Below, in pieces: positions 22,201 through 32,444 of a stretch of DNA of 64,000 nt. The notes under the pieces are model-generated. The model was given only the letters and a program-made list of their open reading frames with translations. It did not search any database and was not told the origin of the DNA. Each line of letters begins with the position of its first letter. The stretch's first letter is position 1. The position numbers and the translations under genes are program-made. The stretch lies in NCBI GenBank assembly GCA_004369085.1, contig ML210273.1:1-64000 (forward strand), read 5' to 3'. The stretch comes from Coprinopsis marcescibilis. Its lineage: Eukaryota > Basidiomycota > Agaricomycetes > Agaricales > Psathyrellaceae.

Positions 22201-22494
22201 ACCAAACGTCGGCGTGTGGTGGAACTACTGCTGGCTGTTCCAGGTGTTCGCGTCAACATTGCGGATTCGAGGGGCCACACCCCCCTTGCCGTGGCTTCGT
22301 TGAACGGTAGCTTGGATATCGTTGAGCGGTTGTTGCAGTTTGAAATGACCGCCATCAACTCCAGAGACAGGAAAGGAAAGACACCTTTGGACCTGGCAGT
22401 GGGAGCTAACCATGGCGAGGTAGTCCAACACTTACGGCGTGCCGGGGGGAAGACAGGGTGGAAGGAGCAGGGGATCAGTCGCCTCAGTGAATAA
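19299..22494 (+). CDS. NACHT-ankyrin STAND receptor (fungal NLR-like)
   Basis: Exons 19299-19677, 19737-19761, 19809-20363, 20429-20772 and 20837-22494 give at least 986 residues. The 5' end is uncertain: the frame is open back to a splice acceptor at 19298, and the first in-frame Met is ~25 codons later. The N-terminal GAKNVNISESH and VVGRDHIINH resemble the segment before NACHT in Agaricomycete NLRs. The NACHT domain follows, with Walker A PGAGKT on a 25-nt exon, CRYTDPIPVKD, Walker B YVLDGLDEAP and the sensor FFITSRP. A winged-helix-like region ends at LVHYTARDYL. About ten ankyrin repeats of the type GINVN...G.TAL..A...G...VV..LL fill the last 430 residues. Such proteins are thought to sense non-self or stress and to oligomerise on nucleotide binding; ligand and effector are unknown here. 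No N-terminal effector domain is visible. Confidence 0.88.
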
Positions 22495-22764
22495 GAGTGT
22501 GGTTTGCTGTACCAAGTTCCAATTACACAGATCCAACTGCAAATTTTGCACAAAGGACGTACAAGGGATAGCCTGCGTCTCTCGCGATTTCCTTGATAGG
22601 GGTGTCCTTCGTTGTATAATACAAATGCAGTGGTACATGGCTCCGAGACTAATAAACAACGGAAGAGAAATTAGGGAATATTATACATGTCATAGAAATG
22701 GTTTAGGCTCCAGTTTTCCGTCCTCAAGTGTCGAAAGGATTTCTGAATTCCGAATGGCGATGGG

Positions 22765-23713
22765 TTAGTTGACATCGATGGCAACGGGCAGCTCCTTGCG
22801 AACGGTTTCGAACTTCTTGGTGGCATTCTCAGCTTTCTCAACAGTCTTCGCTAGAGTCTCCTGCCGTGTCTGAAGCCGTTGGTCCATCCCAAGAACGAGG
22901 AGCTTGATCTGTTCCAACTTGGCGGCCATAGCTTGTTGCTTCTGGTGCTGCACATCAGCATCGATACTCCTGTTTCCCGATTGGTCGTCGGTCTGGCTTT
23001 GCGTAGGGTTGGCGTTGCCGCGGAAAGGAGAAGGAGATGGCGGTGCTCGTGGATGATGGAAGCCAGAGAACGTGGATGTGTGCAGAGGCGAACCAGAGCT
23101 GATTGTCGCGGAACGCTGGTGGCCGAGAATCCCTGACCGGCTCCCAATCCCAATGGTTCCTGCAGCAGGGGGAATATCTAATGAGGACTATAGAGGTACA
23201 TCCAGTAAGCCTAAAGTCATTGCTACAGCAGGTGTATGGCTTACCTGCCAGTTTTCTCCTGCCAGTTCGCAGAGCTTGCGTTCAAGAAGCTTCTCTCGTG
23301 TTTTGGCTCTAGTGTTGGAGATGGCTAGTTTGTTTTGGCCTTCCGAGAGATAAAATTCACCGACCTGTCAAGATCAGCCATGCAACGCTCGTTTTCACGC
23401 TGCGTTCCCTGCAGAAGGAGCTCAAGATTCTTGTGTTCTTTCTTGAGCTCCTGTATGTGTTCGATTGGCGGTCGTTCGAGGAGCATAGTTTGTAGTTGCT
23501 GGACTTGTGTAGCCAGCTGAGTACCCATTAGCTTGTAGCCTCTCGACAAATTAACAGAAACCTCACCCGTTCCACCTCCCTGTCGCGTTCCAACAGCTGT
23601 TTCCTCAAAACGTCCTCATCGGACTCTCCTGGTTCCCTGAGCACGCCAAGGTCATCCGAAGCAAGAGCCAGTGACTGTCGTGGGTAGTTTCTAACGCTCT
23701 GTGCGCGTCTCAT
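22765..23713 (-). CDS. Coiled-coil protein of unknown function
   Basis: Four exons on the minus strand, 23713-23567, 23516-23365, 23308-23245 and 23187-22765, encode 261 residues. Two helical, heptad-like segments flank a Ser/Pro/Gly-rich middle. The first runs from about residue 35 to 120 (VLRKQLLERDREVER, LATQVQQLQTMLLE, EHKNLELLLQ, REKLLERKL). The second covers the C-terminal ~80 residues (KLEQIKLLVLGMDQRLQ, KTVEKAENATKKFE). I do not recognise the family; a structural or cytoskeletal role is possible but unproven. The exon joints keep the heptads continuous, and the shortest intron is 48 nt (23517-23566 is 50 nt). It is divergent from the SNF1 gene, with 585 bp between start codons. Confidence 0.75.
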
Positions 23714-23797
23714 TTCTACAGTGTTGTCCAGTGGCCAGCCACGCTGATGAACCCAACGCGAGGGACAGATTCTGTAGAGATTACTAGTACGCGCAGC

Positions 23798-23865
23798 TCG
23801 GCGGCTCGAACCCACGACCTCAACGCGAGGCTGATTGCACCCACGTGAGCGAGAGCTTTGACCTC
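23798..23865 (-). repeat. tRNA-like Pol III promoter remnant (possible SINE fragment)
   Basis: The minus strand reads GCTCACGTGGGT (A-box-like) and, about 30 nt later, GGTTCGAGCC (B-box consensus), with an intervening GCGTTGAGGTCGTGG as in tRNA anticodon and variable arms. The T stem does not pair properly, so it is not a functional tRNA. It lies in the promoter region between the coiled-coil gene and the SNF1 gene. Confidence 0.35.
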
Positions 23866-24298
23866 AATCAGAAACAAATAATGCGGCCCGTTGTCTGCCG
23901 TTCTACCGTGCTTGATCATGGTATATACCGGCATTACGAGCTTGTTATCATCTACTCTTATATCTATCACCGTGCAGAGATCCCAGGACGCCCTGGTGAG
24001 TGTTCAGTACTACGGGAAATTGGAAATCGCAGGAGTTATTGACCTTTGACGCCACCTTTGGGCACAAATTCCAGATTCAGCCTCCTTTACGGAATCAGAT
24101 AGTTCCTTTTCTGAAATCAGCGACGTTGGAGCGGTCGGAACCTAGATTTCGGGTTGCTTTCGACCACCATTGCTTGAGTGGCACTTCTGCATCTATACGT
24201 CTTCGACAAACACCTAGAATCGGCCAAATTGAAGAGGAAGATCGCCTCAACAGTGCGTTTGCAACGACAGTCACGACAGCAACGACAGCGAGGTAGCC

Positions 24299-26535
24299 AT
24301 GGACGAGACAGAGATGTTCACGCCGTCGAAGCTCGGTGAATACACCGTGCTCTCAGACATTGCAGAAGGAACATTTGGCAAGGTCAAAAGTGAGTGCGGC
24401 CCTTGTTCTGGAAAAGGACAGAACTACATATGTTATTGAACAGTGGCCGTCCATACGATTACGGGTCACAAAGTGGCCATGAAATACATCTCAAAAGCAG
24501 TAATCCAACGAGAAAAGACCAAAACCCGCGTCCGCCGTGAATTCGAGTATCTTCGGACCCTTCGCCACCCGCATATCATCAAACTGTGAGTTCATTTGTA
24601 CTCTTATGACGCAGACGGAAGTAAATTCTCAGCCTCCAATCCCAGATACGAAGTAATCTCAACACCCACCGACATTATCTTCGTCCTCGAGTTCGCTGGT
24701 GGCGAACTTTTCAACTATATTGTGCAGAACGGGCGTATGCCCGAGCTTCAAGCCCGTCGGTTCTTCCAGCAGATCATCTCTGGGATTGAGTACTCCCACA
24801 GATTGAAGATTGTCCACCGGGACCTCAAACCAGAGAACGTACTGCTAGACGACGATCTTAACGTCAAGATCGCCGACTTTGGCCTCTCCAACGAAATCAG
24901 CGATGGTGATTTCTTGACCACGAGTTGTGGTAGTCCTAACTATGCTGCTCCTGAAGTAATTCGAGGAGGGGTGTACGCTGGGCCAGAAATTGATGTATGG
25001 AGCTCAGGGGTTATTCTTTATGTTATGTTGTGTGGACGACTTCCCTTTGAAGACGAAGATGTCCAGGTCTTATTCCAGAAGATCAGTCGTACGTCTGTCA
25101 AGACTCTGCATTCTCTCTGGTTATGGAAACTGACGTCCTTCACAGAGGGCACTTTCCACGTCCCATCCTATATGTCGCAAGATGCTCGGTCGCTAATCAC
25201 CCAGATGCTGGTTGTGGATCCAGTGAAGCGAATTTCGGTGGCTGATATTATGGAACACCCGTTCTTCAAAGTAGACTTGCCCCGGTACCTCACTCCACTT
25301 CCTCCACCGCCTGGCCCCGTTTTGGGCATGCTTACCTCTTTGGTGGCACCTCAAAAACAGTTGGACTTTGAGATTATAGAAGGACTTGGGCGGATCGAAG
25401 AAGATGTTGTAGACCAACTTGCGAATCGAATGATTGGCGTCACCAAGGATGACATCTGGGAGTGTTTGAGGAGGGACGATGGTGTACAAGGCAACGCGGT
25501 CAAGGTTGCTTATCTGCTCCTCCGAGACAAGAATCGGCTCGGGAAAGATTGTACGTTCCCACTAATCTTTCCTATTCCAGAATACTAATATTTTTCTCTT
25601 AGTGACTGTGTTTGCCGAAGCCGAACGCGATGCTGAATTGGCTGCCCTCGATGTGAGAATCCCAAATGCCGTCACTTCTGTTATCTCTTCTGACATTCTC
25701 TTAGCCTCGCAACACTGCCCTATCACCCGCAGCCCTATCCCCAGCTGTGACCGAGATCGAGAATTCCAACCCTTTCGAGGCAGAGCTGGCCGCCGAGTAC
25801 GATGAGGAAGAAGAAGTCGAAGAAGATGAACTAGACCTTCTAACAGCACACCAACCTCCCATAGATTCAACATTCGCCGTTCTCAATTCCTCCCTCCCTG
25901 AACAACTCCCCGAACAACACCACCTCACCTCCTATGTTTCCGCTAAACGTTCGGCACGGACCGGCGATAAGAAACAGCACCGAACCAAGTGGCATTTCGG
26001 TATCAGGAGCAGAAGTCCGCCAATGGAAGTCATGCTAGAGATTTACCGGACGTTGAAGACAATCGGTATGGAGTGGAAGGAGAAGAGGGACCTAGGAGGG
26101 CTGGGCGGTCTGCAGGCGAGGCGTAGTGATCATTTACGGCACCCTGGCGATCGTGGACGAGCTTCGATCGAACGTGCCCGAGAGTATGATGGCGAAGGTG
26201 TGGATTTGCGCGCTGCTGCCAGTATCTACTGCGTGGAGACGAGATGCAGGGTCCAGGACGTCGTTGTGTTGATGAACTTGCAGCTTTACATGGTGGACTC
26301 CATCAATTACCTTGTGGACTTTCATCACAAGCGAACGTACAAAGCGAGTACGGAACCGGGCGCTGGACGGTACGATATGGCACATTTCGACATTCCTTCG
26401 GATAGCAGTGACAGCTCGAGGTCGCTCAAGGAGAAGGACGTAAACCAGATCAAGGAAGACGAGGTCGTCTCGCCTTTCGTCTTTATGGATGTTGCCTGTC
26501 GTTTGATCCTAGAGCTGGCTGGTGGCGGAGAGTAA
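24299..26535 (+). CDS. SNF1/AMPK catalytic alpha subunit
   Basis: Exons 24299-24389, 24444-24585, 24646-25088, 25146-25550, 25603-25652 and 25705-26535 encode 653 residues. The kinase domain spans about residues 15-265: a Gly-rich loop (IAEGTFGKV), catalytic Lys44 (VAMK), HRDLKPEN at 135-142, DFG at 155-157, and an activation loop FLTTSCGSPNYAAPEV with Thr170 as the expected upstream-kinase site. After HPFF come a UBA-like autoinhibitory stretch (DDIWECLRR, VAYLLLRDKNR) and the AMPK C-terminal beta/gamma-binding region (WHFGIRSRSPPMEVM, YRTLKTIGMEWKEK, ending in RLILELAGG). It phosphorylates metabolic enzymes and repressors under glucose limitation, in cytosol and nucleus. The first Gly of the usual GxGxxG loop is Ala22. 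Confidence 0.95.
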
Positions 26536-27152
26536 ACTGTTAGACTGTCCTCTTCCCATCGAAATGCTGTGAAATATTTGTATGTTCTATATCCGGCTAC
26601 ACATATCCTTCTCGTGCCTCCTCCAACCTGTTCTTATATTCCCACTTGTTTAGATTTTGTGCTCTTTCCACCTTTCACTTGGTTAGGTTTTCCTACCTCG
26701 TTCGTTTTCTTCAGATGCTGCTCACTTCCGGCCTTGCTTGATAGTTTCCGTCGTCGATTCATGCCCAGTTCTTCGTTCGTTTACCATGCTTTCCTTCTTC
26801 GATTGAGACCCCTCGAGCTATGCCTTCCATCCCACTCACCCATCTTGTGTAGCTTCTGATGCATTTCTGATGCATCCAAAATGGCGCATTCGGAGCACCA
26901 TCTATCGTTACCCGCGTCGTTGAGATTTGATGTATTTACATACCACCGCATTCATGGTTCTACCCATTCCCTTTGTCGCTCTCCATGTCATTGCTCTTGC
27001 TTTGCATTCTATGTACTGTGTAGGCTACCTTGCATGATGAGTGCAATTCTTGTATAACTATCAAAATAAACCCAGCACATATATTCGGATTTCGTAAATA
27101 CTAGCTGAGTATTCTGAAAGATCCCTTCAAGTATATCCTTCCCTGCAAGACA
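26536..27152. other. Intergenic, between convergent 3' ends
   Basis: The SNF1 gene (plus) and the F-box gene (minus) converge here. The T-rich 3' flank of SNF1 and an AATAAA-like signal near 27064 are seen; no gene is supported. Confidence 0.5.
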
Positions 27153-28593
27153 TTACTCTTTATCGAAAGTGTGTTCAACATCAACAGAGATACCACGGGA
27201 AGTTGCGCTCGAGAAAACCTCGTCCAGGAAGGGTTGGAACTCCAACCAATCTTTGTAGTTGGGGTCGGAGGTTTGCCACCACGGACTTAATTCCAGATTG
27301 AAGCGGATACGCTTCAAGGAACGAAGCAAACCTTGTCCAATAAGGCCGTCCAATGTCTTCCAATCCCTCTTGAGGATGTCCGAGAAGAGGTTGGGGGAAA
27401 ACATCCATGTGATTTTAATCTCCAGCAAGGAGAGGCGGGGGCATGCGTCGAGAAGTTTGCAAGAGTTGACCATCCACTCTGCCACCTTGACGGGGACGCC
27501 TGACAGGGATGGCTGCGGTGTCCAGGCCGCATCGTCTAGGCAGTCTATTGCGGAGATGCGGAACTCGAAGTGGCGGAGGGACGAGAGGGTGCTGAAAATG
27601 GGCCTGTTTTTTAGATCGAGAATGTTGGACGACAAGCCTACCGTGATTGTTTTAGCGTACTCGCAGAATCATGGGCCACAGGAAATTTGGGACAGTATGA
27701 GAAGACTTACTGGCGTGTCTGCCCCCAGCCGAATTATTTGGCATAGTATAGGTAATCTTCTTGAGCGTGTCGCTTGATCTCTTGAGGATATTTGACACCT
27801 GTTGGTGGTTGATCTCGAAGCTGCTGGAGAAATCCAGGTGCTCCAGCCTATCCATGGAGATCCCACCCCCAGGGGTGATCAAGTCTTGGATGTAGATGCG
27901 ATTGAAGGTGTAGGTATGAGAATGACTGGTTGCATAAACGAAGGCAAAGGACTTCAGATAGATCTGTTCACGGTCCTCTGACTCCTGACAGACGTCTGGG
28001 ACAATCTGTACGGATGCGTCTTCGACGCGAAGCCTTTGTAGGTTAGGAAACCTTCGCAAGAACGAAAGCGGGACCTCATTGAAGGTCACACGTTTGAACT
28101 CGAGGGTTGACAACCGGGGGGAGGAAATGGATTGGAAGAATTCCGGAGATCCCAATTCAGGTGATCCCAAGGGAATACGCTCAAAGCCATCGCAGTCATT
28201 GCAGATGATTAGCGTTTCCAGTGACTTGAGCAGAGAAAGCAATGGGCAGAAAGCCTCCCGAAAAAGCTGGTTGGCCGCTGGAAAATCTGTAGCATCATCT
28301 GGCCCCCATGCCGATTCCAGAGAGATCGTGATGCTGAGGGTCTTGATCAAGTTGGATAGCTCTGGTCTTTGCGATAAGCATTCCTGCAGCCCTAGTAGCC
28401 TTGTGTGGAGTTCCGATTTTCCCAAAGCTATGTGTAGGACGATAGTCTTGAAGAGATGCTGCCGACAGTATCGGGAAATGAGCCTGCTCGTCGTGCATAT
28501 AACTGCTAGCGTCTCCAGGTCGGATGCCAGAATATCGACAATATCAGGCCATAGGTCTTCTGAAATATAGGGGTAGAACGATGAGGATGGCAT
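27153..28593 (-). CDS. F-box-like protein with leucine-rich region
   Basis: Two exons on the minus strand, 28593-27711 and 27637-27153 (intron 73 nt), encode 455 residues. Residues ~8-50 (ISEDLWPDIVDILASDLETL, then TSRLISRYCRQHLFKTI) have the Trp/Pro and Leu pattern of Agaricomycete F-box-like domains, which bind Skp1 in SCF ubiquitin ligases. The rest shows irregular leucine-rich repeats (LSTLEFKRVTF, LQRLRVEDASV, LEHLDFSSSF, LSLLEIKITW, LKRIRFNLEL) typical of the large expanded family in mushrooms. The substrate is unknown. A tRNA-Asp gene sits 58 bp upstream on the same strand, inside its promoter region. Confidence 0.82.
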
Positions 28594-28651
28594 GAGCTAA
28601 AGGTCGCGGAACAAGAGAGACTGGTAAGGATCCATCACAAACAAAAATAAT

Positions 28652-28735
28652 CTCTCTGTCTGGGAGTCGAACCCAGCTTTCGCGCGTTATGGATTCCATG
28701 ACAGGCGCGTGTACTAACCGATATACTAACAAAGA
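28652..28735 (-). tRNA. tRNA-Asp(GTC) with 12-nt intron
   Basis: The mature body is identical to the copy at 6494-6565. The intron at 28687-28698 reads TGGAATCCATAA on the minus strand and sits after A37. A TTTTT run follows downstream on the minus strand. Confidence 0.95.
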
Positions 28736-29717
28736 CGATGTAATTGATCTGCTTGGCTCAATAGCGACCGAAGATCTAGTAACGATTCCATCATGTGGCC
28801 CATCCCATCCATCTGCCCATCTCACTACGATGTTGGATCCACTCTGTACCTGCAGAATGCAGGGAGACAGGCATCGGTAATGAGACCACAAGTATCGAGC
28901 TCTGTGAATAGGAGAAATCTGGTCGTCTAGAATGCCCACACCAGCCGGATCACTGTTCGTGGTCACCAGGACAGTGCCCAAGTGGCAAGAACAAGCAGCA
29001 CGACTTCGTTTTGACAAAAGGAATTCATGCAGCATGCAGTCTTTACCACGGCATTTCGGTATCGCCTAATATCGCCTCCCTATCAGAACACAAACGTCGG
29101 CTCCAAGGACCAATACCCATTTGTTATCTCTTGAAACCCTACTTCGGTTCACGAAGACATTCGTTTACCTCACCAGCGTTACTAGGGGCGACAGAGCGCC
29201 GCCAAGTATGGTGTTTGCGGCATCCCCACATTGCATCTCTTTGACGAAGTAGGCTTATATGGCTCAACCTACAGACCCCACCCGCAAACGGCAATGGAAA
29301 CATTCTATTTTTAATTGTACGTCGTGTTCTCACTAGCTTCTGAGATGGAGGAGTGACTGTGCGACTGATGACTGTGTCTCCCTATAGAGGTTTTCTACTT
29401 GCACAGCACCCCCCACCTTGTGGACGACATCATGTCTGAACTTCGCAGTAAAACAGTGATTTTGGAACCATACGAATACTTGGATGATTTGCCTCAAATG
29501 AGACCGCAACCACGTGGAATATCCGTTCCTTCCCTCGAAGAAGCTTCGACGTACGCAAGGGAACCTGGCGGAAGTGGTGCTCCACCGCCATGATATGTTG
29601 CGCAATCGGGTTCTTGTTTATGTTATTGCAACAACCGAGGAGGTATTTTAAGCGAGGCAATTTCGGTTCCTCCATCCCATCTCGTCCCTCCTCTCTCCCT
29701 AAACCTCTTTGATTATC
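28736..29717. other. Intergenic, mostly without recognisable genes
   Basis: It contains one small open frame (29432-29593, listed separately) next to a possible splice acceptor. The rest shows no motif. The last 60 bp before 29718 (CTCCTCTCTCCC) look like a fungal pyrimidine-rich core promoter. Confidence 0.4.
29432..29593 (+). CDS. Possible small protein (53 aa), weak
   Basis: ATG at 29432 opens a frame of 53 residues rich in Glu/Pro/Ser (EPYEYLDDLP, RGISVPSLEEAS, GGSGAPPP). The frame continues upstream to about 29385, where CCCTATAG could be a splice acceptor. An upstream exon starting with ATG at 29259 followed by a GTACGT donor creates an in-frame stop when joined. It may be a genuine short gene, the end of a broken gene, or chance. 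Confidence 0.25.
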   Translation: MSELRSKTVILEPYEYLDDLPQMRPQPRGISVPSLEEASTYAREPGGSGAPPP

Positions 29718-31500
29718 ATGGCACGCATGTTGGGAGCTGGGCTTGTTTTCGCCGCTATTTTCTCCTCTACCTTAGCCAAGGAGATCGCCGATCCTCCCTA
29801 CCAGGAGCGCTATGTCAGCGGTCAAGTCCACCAGGAGATCATGGACCGAAAACACGCCTTCTGGGCGGAGGAAGCAGCAGCGGGCGTATTCAATTCCTCT
29901 CGCTTCCAGGCAATCACTGAATTCACCCCTTGCGTTGATGGTAAGTCTATAATTCAATTAGAAGCTCAGCCTTCCCCCTTGGCATTGAAGCGCTTCTAAC
30001 GAGTTCATTTTGTTAGGCCGTGCTGGCGAATTCCGCTGCAGCAACATCGATTTGTACTCTTTCTACTCCCATGCCGAGCTCGGTAGCCAGACTGGAGAGG
30101 GAAGCAGCTCTTGGGGCTGGATTGTCGATGGCCGCGAATTCATCATCATCGCACAGGCGGATGGCGCTGCCATCGCTGAGGTTACCGCAGATGGAAAGCT
30201 CGACTACTACGGTCGTCTTCCCAAGACTCCTGGCGCCGACAACGCCATATGGCGAGGTGGGTTACGGTGTCCTGCTCTCCCGAACAAGCTTTTGACACAG
30301 ATTGTTAGAACTCCGCGTGCTTGACAACTGGCTCATTGTCGGCTCTGAAGCGGTTAACCACCACATCCAGGTCTTCGACCTTAACAAGGTTCTGGAGATA
30401 ACACCTGAGGAGAAGCCCAAGACCTTCAACGCGACGACTGATGTCACCGGGTTGTGGAAGGGTCTCCCTGTTGGTCGCACCCACAACATCGTTATCAACT
30501 GGGACCGAAAATACGTAGTCTCTGTTGGCGCTGCTCCCAGAAATAACACCACCTACCGTGGTGGTCTTATCTTCCTTGATATCAGCGACCCTGCTAACCC
30601 CGTGGAAGTTGGCAAGCAGGCTGAAGATGGTTATGTGCATGAGTAAGTGCATCTCTTCTTTGAATAGGATCACAAAGTTCTAACCAGGCTATCTATCTAT
30701 AGTGCTCAATGCCTCACCTACCGCGGCCCTGACACCCGCTACGTCGGCCAGGATATCTGCTATGGCTACAACGAAGACACTCTCACCATTTATAGTGTGT
30801 AGCCAACTTCCTATGATTTATCCTCATCCTTACCATTCAATTTTTAGACACCACCGATCTGGCCAATGCTACTATCATCTCCCGAACCAGCTACGAAGGT
30901 GCCGCTTACACTCACCAAGGGTACGCCATTCTTTGCCTTCCATTCTAAAATCTGCCTGACCTTCTGGCTATAGATGGGTCTTGGATCCCGAGTGGCAAGA
31001 ATACCTCATCCTCGACGATGAACTCGACGAGGTAAACGTCGTTGGTCCTGCTGCAGACGGACATGCTGTCACCTACATCTGGGATGTCTCAGACCTCGAG
31101 AAACCCAGACAGACTGGTCTCTTCAAGTCCCCCGGTATCACCATCGACCACAACCAGTACGTCCATGACGGCAAGGTCTTCCAGTCCAACTATGGCTCCG
31201 GCCTGCGAGTCGTCGACATCTCGTCCATCCCCACCGACCCAACTGGCAACAGCGTTAAGGAGATTGGTTTCTTCGACATCTTCCCCGAGGATGATAACGC
31301 CCCAGGCGGAGGAGCACTTGATTTCGTCGGAAGCTGGTCCAGCTATGGACTGTTCCCCAGCGGTAACATTATCATCAATACCATCGAACGTGGTGCTGTG
31401 AGTATCTTCTCGCTGTCTGCAGTTTTCTTCTGGTGACTGACCAATCTTTTCCCTTTAGTACGTCGTGCGACTCGCCGACGAAAACTATAGGGCTGCATGA
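29718..31500 (+). CDS. Secreted LVIVD-repeat (choice-of-anchor B-like) protein
   Basis: Seven exons, 29718-29940, 30017-30256, 30309-30642, 30703-30794, 30848-30920, 30974-31397 and 31459-31500, encode 475 residues. The start at 29718 gives a clean signal peptide (LGAGLVFAAIFSSTLA). The body contains beta-propeller-like repeats: SWGWIVDGREFIIIAQADG, LRVLDNWLIVGSE...IQVFDL, GLIFLDISDPANPVEVG and VTYIWDVSDLEKPRQTG. These are the LVIVD and 'DISDPANP' elements of the choice-of-anchor B family. Basidiomycete homologues are often annotated as regulatory P domain proteins. There is no GPI or membrane anchor at the C-terminus. Function is unknown; a secreted propeller scaffold is inferred. Confidence 0.85.
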
Positions 31501-31610
31501 TCATGATGACGGACAAGGTAACATTCTGTGCCGCGTCGCTTCCTATAGAGTATATGCCACCTTCTCGCGATCTTTGTATCGATGTAATAAGACAACGAGT
31601 CTGCAATTGT

Positions 31611-31642
31611 ACACCACACCACACCACACCACACACACACAG
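31611..31642. repeat. CACAC-type microsatellite
   Basis: Repeated ACACC units followed by (CA)n, 110 bp downstream of the LVIVD gene's stop codon. Confidence 0.8.
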
Positions 31643-31772
31643 TTACTTGGTCTTGGTGAAAACGCGTCAGAGTCGGACAGTCGGACAGACCGTCAGAGTC
31701 ACAAACAATCCAGAGATATATATTCTATTGGGGTCAAATGCCGCCAGTCAAAAAATGAACCCTCGGTTTCAG

Positions 31773-31836
31773 CTCTCTGTCTGGGAGTCGAACCTAGCTT
31801 CCGCGCGTTACGGATTTACATGACAGGCGCGTGTAC
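31773..31836 (-). pseudogene. Truncated tRNA-Asp(GTC) with 13-nt intron
   Basis: From the 3' end it matches the other tRNA-Asp genes through the acceptor strand, T arm, anticodon arm and part of the D arm, then diverges at 31837. The 5' acceptor strand and half the D arm are missing. Two substitutions lie in the body (AACCTAGC instead of AACCCAGC, and TTCCGCGCG instead of TTTCGCGCG on the + strand). The intron at 31808-31820 is 13 nt (minus strand TGTAAATCCGTAA). Confidence 0.85.
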
Positions 31837-32054
31837 CGTTCCCATCTTCCCAATATCTAGACGTCTACAACGAAATGAATAAACGAAATAGAGTACGTAC
31901 CAGCTCGTCCTCAGCCTTCAGGAAAGAGCCTACAATGCTCATATAGATTTAGCTGTGGGAAAATGCCGTAGGTGTTTCAGCGACAACGATGCAGGCGATC
32001 TGCGCAGTGGGCACTGGGACAAGGCCAAAAAATTGAGGCAAGCATAAAAAAGGT

Positions 32055-32138
32055 CTCTCTGTCTGGGAGTCGAACCCAGCTTTCGCGCGGTCGTTATGAA
32101 ATGACAGGCGCGTGTACTAACCGATATACTAACAAAGA
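32055..32138 (-). tRNA. tRNA-Asp(GTC) with 12-nt intron
   Basis: Intact body identical to the copy at 6494-6565. The intron at 32090-32101 reads TTTCATAACGAC on the minus strand and sits after A37. A TTTTTT run follows immediately downstream on the minus strand. Confidence 0.95.
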
Positions 32139-32444
32139 CATATATGTATGTTAACCGCTGGACAATAATAGCCTGGCGTAGACTCTGGCCACTCAGAACA
32201 CCGGTGGCATGGGCTCTTTCGAGTATCGCAACACAACGACAGTGAATAACTGCTCTTGCATCGAATGTGGGCTCGGATATGACGGAGACTGAGGTCCCAT
32301 GAGCCAACGATCGATTAAACAGTATGTACAAAATGTTTATCCTAAGAATGCTCCCACTTCCCCAAGTCCTCAGACCACCAGCAGGAATGTAGCTTGACAC
32401 TCGAAAGGTGAGTTGGCGTCCGCCCTTCCCCTTGGCCGAGTGGT

